Source of the DNA: Yponomeuta sedellus
Taxonomy: Eukaryota > Arthropoda > Insecta > Lepidoptera > Yponomeutidae
DNA: 64,000 nucleotides
Direction of reading: 5' to 3'
Assembly: GCA_934045075.1 (NCBI GenBank)
Contig: OW203732.1
Coordinates: 5,311,501 to 5,375,500, forward strand
In this document: positions 19,601 to 31,600 of the stretch, in pieces
How positions within the stretch are numbered: position 1 is the stretch's first letter
Layout of the letters: every line of letters starts with the position of its first letter
The notes under the pieces: generated by a model
The model's database searches: none
Told to the model about the DNA's origin: nothing
What the model saw: only the letters and a program-made list of their open reading frames with translations
Position numbers and translations under genes: made by a program

Positions 19601-22600
19601 AAAGAAAAACAAACGTTTATTTAAAACATCTCATATCTTATTATCCAGTCTCAGACCAAATTTAAAAGATCCTCTAGATTATAAAAGCATTTAAAATGTT
19701 AGAATGTGCGACTGAAACGGATTACCAGATGCAATAACACCCTTAACCCAATAGAGCAGAATGCACTCACCAAACCATTGTTCAGATTCTATTTGAGGAA
19801 GAGGTAGCCCAAGGTGACCAATCCATCCTCCTAACGTAACGTAACATTTACATACAGTCACATACATTGCTTCTGGCCCCACACTAGGATACCCTGTGTC
19901 GTGGGAACCAGAAACAACGACATCACAAACATGTAAACATCCAAGACCTGAGGTTTTTTTTTTGTTCCCAGCCGGGATTAGAACCCAATAATAGAGTAAA
20001 ACGCACTCGCCATGCCTTTGTTAAGGTTTATTTATTTATTTAATCATAACATAAACTCACGCCCGCATCCCAGAGAGGTAGGCAGAGACCAGGGACCTCA
20101 CTTGCCACAATCCTGATAGATCACCTTCGCTTCATCAACATTCATTAGTCATGCATGCAACGACTAATGAACTGAGGTTGCATACACGCTGTTATAAATA
20201 ATAAAAATAAATATTCATGGACATATTTTATACAGATCTCGTTAGCCCTATACTAAGTACAACTAAATGACTTGTTTTATAGGTGCTAACTCAACAATAG
20301 ATTTAATACAATAAATACATAGATAACGTCCAAGACCCGAGACAAACTAGAAAAGTAAATTTCCTGGTTTGACCCGGCCGGGGATCGAACCCGAGACCTT
20401 CGGTTTTACAGTCAGCGTGCCAAACCGCTGCGCCACCGAGGCCGTTATTGAACAAGGTTCCACTTGCGCTAACAGTAGTCCAAGGAGGCGACCTCATACT
20501 CCTCTTAACCTAACAATAAAGTAAATGGCACTCACCACGCCGTTGTTAAGGTTCCACTTGCGGTAGCGGTAGCCCACGGAGGCGACCTCCCCCTCCTCTT
20601 CCTCAGAGACGAACGGATTAGGCTCCGGGAACTTAAACTTGGGCTCAGTCGGGCCGCTCTTCAGCACCTGGCGACGAAATATTCTTCAGCTTGATCTTTT
20701 TCACATTTCGAAATTTCCCACATTGTCATCATTACAACTTTACCCATCGACTAGATCTGACTATTTTATCTGCTTATCTGTTTTTATCCGGTTTGTCAGT
20801 TTAATTATAATATAACAGTACCTGTCTACAAATAAAGCAACAGTTGAAGTCGTTCCAGTTTTTATTATTTATAAAAGTTGTACAACATTACAAGCTAAAG
20901 AATGATGAGTCATATAAGGTACTAAACAACTCTTCTAGCAACTTAACACCTATAACATAAGAGAAGTGAAAAAAATCATTTTAAAATATGCTGATATCTT
21001 AAAAAGCTATTTAGAGGTAAACCTGGCACAGAGCCAAAGGTCGCGGGTTCGAGTGCCGGCATGGGTGGAATTTTTAGCCTCTAAATAGGTATTTAAAATT
21101 GTCCTTAGCACGGGTTCAAATCAAATCAAAATAGCCTTTATTCACCAAATATTACATTTAAAATTATTGCTAACATTTTCATGCATTATGATTAGCAATA
21201 GGTATTTACATAAATTAAAATAGTTTGCATCAAAATTCATTACATTCATTATATTCAAAATTCGACATTTCATTTCTTAGGTATTAAATTAAATTAGCTA
21301 CCATGAATAAAATAAAATTAATTTGAATAATTTTGTTTTGTTTTATTTCATTTGTATATGTATTTATTTGGTCTGTCCTAGGACATAGTACGGGTTAGTG
21401 CATTAAAAAATAAAAATAATGTAATATGCTGATATCCTTTGTGAATTCACTCGTCAAGCCATCGGCAGTGAACAAAATCGATGCAAAAAATTAAGTAATC
21501 GTCACTTCTTTCTCAAATTAATTCATTCATTCGTTCGTAAATTTTTCAGTGTTTCGAATTTTCGTCTTTTAACCTGTTGAGTGGTGAATTGATGATCTTG
21601 AAATTTAACAAAAAGTTCCTTTGACGGTCGTTACCGCAAGAAATGCGAGTGACGTAGAGAGCCAGGCTCTAGAGTTTAATACTTAGATCGTTTTTCAATA
21701 GAATTATATAAGCACGACAGTGGTTGTTATAATTGCCTCAATATCTTGCGCAATATCTAAAAAACAACAGCAGTACAATGTCATTCCAGAGGTATAACAG
21801 CGAATATCGAATGGCGCGAGGCGCCGAGTTAAGTAGCACGGGTTATATAACATTGCAATGCGATTGGTTACTAGACTACCGATAGTGCGAATTGAACAAC
21901 TGTGCATTTAAGAGACTAAAATGGTTGCGCGGCAAGTTGATTAAGTTACCATCGTCAGTCAGTGGCTCCAGCGCCGTCGAGCACCTTTACTTTGTTCCTA
22001 GTGATCTCAAAGCATCCCCAGTGACCTTATTATGGCTCAACAAGTTGTTGAGACTAAACTGACTTGCTGACTGAGGTTGTGTCGTGGTTGATGAAATTGG
22101 CCTCGAGGGCGAGATTGCGAGGCGAGTTGATGCAGTTACCATCCTCACACTTTGATCCTAGTGATCTCAAACCATCCCCAGTGACCGTATTATGCCTCAA
22201 CAAGTTGTTGCATCTCAACTGACCTGCTGGCTGAAGTTGTGGTTGATGAAAGTGGCCTCGAGCGCCAGGTTGCGCGGCGAGTTGATGGAGTTCCCATCGT
22301 CGGCCGGCGGCTCCACCGACGTCTCGTTCACGGTCAGCAGATCGAACTCAGTGTTATCGCGCTTGTCTAAGAACAGCTTGTCGCCTAGCGAAGGACAAAG
22401 GAGGAGTTAGTTAAACTTGCAACGGTGCAAACCTCTTTACACCATTCTTTATATTTCTTTTTCTATCATTTTCAAATATTTAAATTATGTCACACATTTC
22501 GAAATTTCCCTCATTTTTCATCATTACAACTTTACCCATCGGCTAGATCGGACTTTTTTACCTGCTTATCCGTTTTTATCCAGTTTTTCTGTTTTACTAT

Positions 22601-25600
22601 AAAATAATACTACCTTTCTACAAATAAAGCAACAATTGAAGTCGTTCGAGTTTTTATTATTTATAAAAGTTATACAAAATTACAAACACACAAGTTGACA
22701 TATTCTCACTGCTGGGCCATTGTCCGTAGCAACCGCTGAGGTGTGTTAACACTTCAGACATTTAATTAGGGTTTCCTAACGATGTTTTCCTTCACAATTA
22801 GCTAGCAATACTGCTGATATAACTTTATAAATGTACGTAACATAGAAATCCAAGCCATTGGTATATGTCAGGATTCCAACACACAACATTAAAGAAGCCG
22901 ACCATACAAGTACACAAACAGAAGAACAATCAAAAGCTATTTGTATCTACTAATGAACGTTACGACGGCCTCCTGCGGGCATCTGTGTTTAAGAGCTTAA
23001 TTAAGTGTTTAAAATTGTTGTATAAGTGGAGAAATTGACCTTCCGTAAGTAAGGTTAAAGAGCTGTTCAAAAGCCCAATACAGAACGACACAACCTACAT
23101 TTTATTAGTAGGAAATAGCCAAGGTGTTAAAAAGACTGATATAAACAATATATTTGAATTATATGGTCAAGCTAAAGATGTCCAACCGTGGATGGGAAAA
23201 TTAGTGTTTTGCGCTTTCCCATATTCTCAGTCCCTGTCAGCAAAAGAAAATAATGACATCCATAGCTTGAACATACACATTCACCATTTGACATGTCGTC
23301 ATAGTGACATATCATTTTTTGATCTTAACAAATTTGTTAAGAATTACTTTTTGACGCGAGATACTGTGTACCTCACGAAAAATAGTCGACGTAAGTTAGC
23401 TACTTTGTTAGCTTACAATATTTTTGACTCTGTGGTTATAGGAATTATAACACAACCTGATAGGAATGACAACCGTGTTACTAGTATTAGTAATAATTCA
23501 ACAGCGGGCTCAAACACACAGTCAATGGCTTTAAACTGCCATCGCAGACAAAGGAAAACCCTAAGTTAGGTATCAATTTAGTTGCACAAAATATACAGGG
23601 TTTTTCCGGCAAAGACAATTTAATTGAACTATTTTTAGCAGATTTCAATGTAGATATTTTGTGTTTAACAGAACATTGGCTGAAACATTCTGAAATGTCA
23701 TTTACTTTAAAAGACTATTTAGCAGCAAGCACTTTTAACCGACAACACTCAATAAGAGGAGGTTCAATGATCTTTGTCAAAAGTAGTTTGAAAATGAAAG
23801 AAAGAAAAGATATTGTCAGTCTATCTGTTGAGCGTTTGATTGAGATGTCGTGTGTGGAATTGGATAGGTATATAGTTATGTGTGTTTATAGGCCGCCACA
23901 ATCAAATTATAATGAATTTGAATTACTTATGGAGGATGCCTTAAAACGCCTATTCAGTACTACGAAGAGCATAGTGGTGTGTGGGGACTTCAATATAGAT
24001 TTCTTAGTTCAAGGTCCACTTAAAACTAAACTCGCAAGCCTTTTCAGGTCATATAATTTAGATAATTTATTTACAGAACCCACTAGGACAACTGCTACTA
24101 GCGCTACCTGCATAGATAATGTCTTTTGCAATTGTGAATATTTAGAAAAAGAAGTCATACATAAATTACAGTCGGACCATAGCGGGCTATGGGTAGTCCT
24201 ACCGTCAGTACTGGAAGCAAAAAAATGCAATGAATTAAATTGTAGGCCAATAACAGAGAAAAAAATTGAATTATTTAAAAAAAATATAAACATAAAGTTA
24301 AATTCGTTGAATTTCGATAGCAATGATCCGAATACGTTATATCAAGTATTGTTTTCAACCATATCAAAAGAATTTGAACTTGTTTTTAACGTAAAAAAAA
24401 TTACAGAGTTAAAAAGCGGGTTTTCAGAATGGGCAACGCCAGGTATATATAGAAGTAGGAAAAGGCTTTATGAATTGTATGAAGAAAAACAATTCAATCA
24501 CGATCCGACGTTCAAAGAGTACGTAAAAAAATATTCAAAAACTTTTAGACAAACTTGTTTAACAGCCAAATCGATAAGTATAAGTAAAAAAATTATGGCG
24601 TCTACTAATAAAATAAAAACAGTCTGGCAAGTAATTAACAAAGAAACAGGTAAAACGAGACCTAAGGACCAGGGATTTGCGTTGAAGATCGAAGGTAAGT
24701 TAGTTAATTCGAAGAAGGACATAGCAGAAATATTTCAAACTTTTTTTAAAAACATGCCACTGCATATAACGGCTAGCTTAAATTCTTCCTCCCAATTAGC
24801 CGATACCTTACTTTTGGAAAGTACAAATCCATGTAAAGTTGACTTCCAATTCTCCCATATAACTACCTTAACTATTGTCAAAACATTTAAAGAGTTAAAC
24901 TTAAAAAAGACTGAAGATTTGTGGGGGTTATCGGTTAAATTAATATCAACTATAATCAATATTCTAGCACCTTACCTTGCTTTGATTTTTAATAAATGTG
25001 TTGACCAGGGAACCTTTCCTAATCTATTAAAGTTAAGTAAAATCGTACCCTTGTTTAAAACTGGTGATAGTGAAGATCCAAATAATTTCAGACCTATAGC
25101 AATACTGCCGGTGCTAAGTAAAGTTTTTGAGAAAGTAATATTACATCAATTGCAAACTCATTTTAGTATAAATAAGCTCTTCCATAAGAAACAGTTCGGG
25201 TTTACAAAAGGCCGCTCAACGACGGAAGCAGGCATAGCGTTAGTAAAGCATATCTTTGAGGCGTGGGAAGAGTCGCAGGATGCCATTGGGGTTTTCTGTG
25301 ACCTTTCTAAGGCGTTTGACTGCGTTGACCACGAAACACTTCTCATAAAATTGCACCGATATGGTTTAAGTAATAAATCACTAAGTCTTCTTCGATCTTA
25401 CTTAACAGACAGAACTGTAAATGTTGATATTAATAGAGTTAAATCCTCGGGTTCTGATGTAAAAGTAGGAGTCCCTCAAGGTTCTATACTGGGTCCGTTC
25501 CTTTTTTTGGTATATATAAATGATTTGCCCTACCTAGTAGAAAAGCTTTCGCAGATAGTGTTGTTTGCAGATGATACTTCCTTAATTTTTAAAGTAAAGA

Positions 25601-28600
25601 GAGGTATAAGTAATGTAGACGATGTAAACAATGCTTTATCTACTATTCTAAACTGGTTCACTATAAACAATCTGATGCTAAATGCAAAAAAGACAAAATG
25701 CATCAAATTCTCACTACCCAATGTTAAAAATGTTGACACGAGTTTAAAAATATCTGGTGAGAGGCTAGAGCTGGTAGAGTCCACGCTTTTTTTAGGTATA
25801 ACGATAGACTCAAAACTGCAATGGGGTCAGCATATTGGAAAACTGTCGGGTCGGTTGAGTTCAGCAGCGTTTGCAGTCAGAAAAATTAGACAACTTACAG
25901 ACGTGTCGACGGCGAGGCTGGTCTATTTTAGTTATTTTCACAGTGTCATGTCGTATGGTTTGTTATTATGGGGACGGGCAGCAGATATAGAAACCATATT
26001 TGTCTTGCAAAAAAGAGCAATAAGAGCTATTTACAACTTAAACAGTAGAGAATCGCTAAGGGAGCGTTTTAAAGAAATAGGCATTCTTACACTGGCTTGC
26101 CAATATATATTCGATAATATAATGTATGTCCGAAAAAATATAACAATGTTTAAATTAAATAGGGACGTTCATAACGTAAACACAAGGAATAGAAACAAGG
26201 TTGCTTGTACTAAATCCCGATTAGCCAAGGTAGGCACATCATTTGTAGGTTACTGCGTTCGTTTTTACAACAAAATTCCAGAACGTTTTCTATGCTTGTC
26301 TGAAAATAAATTTAAAACTTTCATTAAAAATTCGCTATGTAAAAAGGCATATTATAGAATAGACGACTATATAAACGATCCTAATCCGTGGTAGTAAACC
26401 AATTCCACCGCGATTTTATTGTTAAGTATAACTAAGTATAACATATATTTTATAATACAAGTGTGTACAGACGACGTGATTGCATATTAATAACTATATG
26501 ATACCTTATATAACTGACAAAAACTTAACTGCAAGTTTGCTAAAGGTCATTCGAATGGTAGCGTGGTGTTCGGGTCATCTATCTCCCTCCAAAATGGTTG
26601 AGACTGATGATGGCTGAGCACTGCGTTATGCTCGTGAACGAGTGCTGTTCGTGTGTCTGGCCGCAGCACTTATGTTTTCCCCTATTATTGTGAGACATTT
26701 GACTAATGCTTTGGCATTTGGGGTTGTTAATGGCAGTCATGAAATCTTATTAGGTTTACATATGGCAACTGATGTATTTGGTTTTAAGATGATTTGAGAA
26801 AAGATGGTCAGAGTGGAGTTTTTTTTTCCGCTGCCTTTTTCTCCACTACAATACGGCCCGAAGGCGGCGGCTTACACTTTACATTGTACATTGACATTCA
26901 GCAAATAGAATGTAAATTCTTTACGTTGAAATAAAATTATTTGAATTTGAATTTGAAAAATTGAATTTGAATTTAATTTTTCTGTTATTCTTCGGTATGT
27001 GCTGTTAGCAAGCCCAATATTAAATAAATAAATCGAATGCATCCGACAGAGAACGAAAGTTATCGACATAGCTCAGAGAATCAGCAAGCTGAAGTGGCAG
27101 TGGGCTGGCCACATCTCGCGAAAAACCGACAACCGTTGGAGTAAACGTGTTATTGAGTGGAGACCGCGACTCTGAAAACGTAGTGTAGGACGCCCTCCGA
27201 GCAGGTGGGATGACGATCTGCGAAAAACTGCCGGCAGATGCTGGATGCGGCAAGCTGAAGACAGGGCGCTATGGCGCTCATTAGGGGAGGGCTATGTCCA
27301 GCAGTGGACTACATAGAATGAAGAAAGAATAAATAAATATTCATGGACATATTACACAGATCTCGTTAGCCCTGTACTAAGTACAACTGAATGACTTGTG
27401 TTATAGATGCTAACTCGAAGATAGATTTAATACAATAAATACATAGATAACATCCAAGACCCGAGACAAACTAGGAAAGTTCGTTTCCTAGTTTGACCCA
27501 GCCACCGAGGCCGGAGAAAAAGAAGAAGAAGAAATCGAAGATGACACCATTAGACCAAAGGCAGTCGAACTCATTGATCTGAGAAGGGAAGAAGCAACAC
27601 GCACCGATCTTCTCAATGACGATGTCCCAAGAGTAGTTGGAGCGGGTGCTGCACATGATGGTGGCGAGGATCGCGTCGGTGGCATACACGGTGCCCGTGC
27701 TCTTGCTGAGTCGCCGGATCACAGGGTCATCGGTCGTGGTCACCTAAAACAAAAATACAAAATTTTTACTCTCGTAAACTGCTTAATTTAACGGTACATA
27801 GTATCTGGAGCCACCTTTTAAGCACGCACAGTCTGTTAGCTTTTAGAATATACCTAGGCTACTATCGGATTGAATCGGATATATTGGTGTAATGTTTGTA
27901 AACTTTACATAACTTTTCAAAATAGTAAAGAAAAGTTTAAAGCCGCGTTTTCACGGTCTCAGTGGACTCGGACCGAATGCACCATCCGAGTAAACTAATG
28001 CTTCTGATTGGCTATTTCGATGTTGTCACGAAAAACCGTCCAATCAGAAGCATTAGTTTACTCGGATGGCGCACTCGGTCCGAGCGTACTGACCGTGAAA
28101 ACGTGGCTTTATAAAGAGCAGGAACTAGTATTACACTCGTGTGCTTTTGGCGAAACCCGAAGCCTACTCTAGAGCCCGAGGTATATTCTAAAAGCTAACA
28201 AACTGTATAATGCTTATACAACCATTTTACTATAGTTTTTTTCTACATACTTAATTAATGAGTAATAAGAATAATAATAGATTTTAATTTGTTTATTTAT
28301 GTTGTTATATAAGAAAGAGGATTGTGCGTTATACTGCCTTCTCGCAATTTTTATTCAGATTGAAGGTGTTTTTGATACAATATCATTTCTTATTTATTTT
28401 TTTTATGTTGTTGTCATAATATGGTAAGGCAATACCTGGGAGCGAATTCGTGCTCACTTTATGGCTGCTTTTAATACCACAATCCATGTCCTGACATATT
28501 TGCAAGTCAGCCTCTAACAGTCAGTCTCTTATGTATTCCTGGTGTACATATAATAAAGAGCCAGAGATGTCAGAGGCCCTATGGGCGGCATGATAACGTC

Positions 28601-31600
28601 TGACAGTAAGGCCCGCCACTGTCTTGCAATCCTCCACCAACCCGGACTTGGCCCTCGCGGTGGAGTACGGCCAAACCTTCCTACGGTGCAGGAAGCATGT
28701 CCTTGCATGTCTCCACTGCTAAACTGGGGTGGGGACATGCAAGGGTTGATATCGAATAATAATAAAGAATACTCTAACTCTAAATAGACATATTTACACT
28801 GTTTCTGACGTCACGAGCAGGCCCTTGGAAGGCAGCGGACTTTGGACTCGTCCCGGGGGCTCACTTATATTTTATTGCCGCCATCGTACGCGTACCGGTG
28901 CATAATTTATTGTACAACAAGTATCTACCGAATTACATTCAGAGAAACTCAAGATATCCTGAATTTACCCTTTCTTAAGCTGGACAGTCTTCTAAACCAT
29001 CTCATTTGATTTTCGTAGTTTTGTCCTGTATAGGACTAAACTATGATAAAACATACTTAGATTGGAGTTACGAACAAATGAGGTTCTTTGTTAGTTACTT
29101 CTCCACTATTGAAACTAAATTTGACATTCATTAAGTAGACATTTTGGTTTTACAATGAATAAAAATAATTGAATCGAATGAACTTACCGTATGGAAGACA
29201 CGGTCGATACGCTGCAATGCCTTTTCATGCTTCACATTGACACGGTCATAGGCCTTGTCATAATACTCCAGGGTACCGCAGCGGGCAATATCTTCACCTA
29301 TGGAGGAAGAACGTCAGTGTTATCTGCATAATTCGCAACACTTAAGGACAATTTTAAAAACCTATTTTACGTACGTATTTATTGTACGTAATACAGAGAA
29401 TATTGTAAAGAGGTTCGAAATTTCACTAATGCCGGTGAGTCGCCCATTAGCTCAGTTGGAAAGAGCGCTGGCACGTATAGCCAGAGGTCGCGGGTTCGAA
29501 TCCCGGCATGGGTGGAATTTTTAGCCTCTAAATAGGTTTTTAAAACATGTTATATAACTTAGAAAACATTTCAGATCATTGGTTCATGAAAGGATTCAAT
29601 TTTAATTTTTAATTTTAATTTTAACACATACCCTCCTTGATTCCGGGTAGCGAGAGCTTAGCCAGCCGAGGGAAGTCCATATCCTCGATGGTGACCCAGG
29701 TAGGCCTCACAGTCACCGACGCGTCGCGGATCTTCATGGGGGCACCGCGCTGACCCCAGCGCTTGCCCAGCTTGCGGTCGCGTTGCTGTTAGATATCCAG
29801 GACATAGATTTACATAACAGTAATTAAATAATTACTATTAGAAATATGATGTCATTGGTTTTTGCAGATTACAATAACTTGTTTAGATTCTAAAACAGTA
29901 AACCTTGTAGTTATGAACAGAAAAGACCAAGTAAATGCTGAGACAGGTTTAATACTTTAATCAACATGAATGGTCATGTAAATTAAAGTATATTACCCAT
30001 AAGCGGATATCAACCCTACCTCTAGAGGTAGGGTTGATATCCGCTTATCTAAAATTATCTTATCTTAAGTTACCTAGGTAACTTAGAACACAAACTGGAT
30101 CCTTACAAAAAACATACATAGCATACATAAATAGAAACCACTGATGCCTTTATAAGAATATGTATTGATTAATTGAGTAACATAAAATATAAGGTTTACG
30201 CATAAGAGGCCCACAAAAAGAAGATACTTCTATTGAATGTTACTCACCATCCAAACGTTTCACAAGCAAATAACATTAAATTCAAATTCAGTTTATTGCT
30301 TCATTATTGACGTGATTTACACGGAAGAGAAAAATCTATAGAAACGAATACACGTGATGTACAAACTGCCCTATGTTTCTGAACATTAAACAAAAGAGAA
30401 TGGGCAAAAATGTATGGAGCTTGGTCCAAGGAGCTCCGATTGAAACATGTGCCAAAGTTAAGGCCCATATGCTTACTTCGAAGTGACAGAAGGGCATCAA
30501 AATTGGTCCAGGGGATTTTGAGAAAAAATACTTTTATGATAAAATATTATCATGAAATATAAACTAAGTAACTAGGTTAAAGACTGCTCCTCTGCTCCAA
30601 AGTCGTTTTGTACAAAATATGGTTTAGTTGAAACTAGCAATACGGTCTACCTATCCAGAGGCCTGTTTCATAAAAAATATCCATGATTGTAATTTCTTTT
30701 TATGAAAATCCCCCAGAGATCGATTCTAAGCGTAAGTATCATAATTATGAAAAATAAAACGAAAAAAAACATGTTTATTAAAAACAGTCGATATTAAACT
30801 TATGCATGGTATTCTATAGATATTCGTCTAATATTAGATCTAAAAATCAGAAGCATATGCAGCAGAAAATCAGGAAAGCAGCATTTCATTGCACAATAAT
30901 ATTAAAGTGGGGTCCTATCTATAGAAAAACCAAGTTAAATACAATGAATATGGAATCAAACTTAAAAAAAATCTCTCGAATCTTTAACTATGTTAAATTT
31001 TATTTGGTGAGAAAAAACATATCTATCGATTGCTATTATTCTTATCTGTGGCAGCTCTTGGACCACTTTCGCCCATTCTCCTTTAGTTTTTAATATAAAT
31101 ATGACAAACGATCAAAAGTGTTGGTCTAAAAGGGCGAAGGTCTTTGCTCTTCAGTAGGACATGCATATTATGGAGGCTACATAATTGACAACATTTCAAT
31201 TTTTTAGCATACGTATTTTAATGTCTCAAAGGAAACTAGATACGAAATAAAACGACCTGTATTTTTTATTTTTGGAAATTCGATGATTTTCATTCATAAT
31301 TATTTGTTTCAATTTCGTCTTATTCTTAAAGGACGTAACCGCCAAATAGGTGTAGGTCTAGGAACCAGGCTGCAGATCAATTTAAAACAGCATGTAGAAA
31401 ACATATGTATGCCAAATGCCTCTTACATGCAATTAATCAACGCTCTGCTCAGCAAACAGTATGATAGAAATACTACTATTGTATTATTAATGGGGAACAG
31501 CACAGGGATTCAAGAAAGTGAATTGATAAATTACTATGAGTCCATAATAGCTTTAAATGTAAGGAAAATCATTATCTGTGCTTTTCCCTATTCAAAAACA

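Larger units (their letters stand above)
22960..26985 (+). mobile_element. LINE A, copy 1 (CR1/Jockey-type non-LTR retrotransposon), 5'-truncated
   Basis: Contains the 3' part of ORF1, a complete-looking ORF2 and a 3' UTR ending in a (GAATTT)n-type tail (tttgaatttgaatttg at about 26940-26980). Inserted antisense in the eIF3d intron between exons 5 and 6. The start is approximate; no 5' end or target duplication was identified. Confidence 0.75.

Noticed and set aside
30806..31093. 95-codon plus-strand frame before LINE A copy 2
   Set aside because: No recognisable motif and AT-rich low-complexity composition; could be a remnant of LINE upstream sequence but unsupported.
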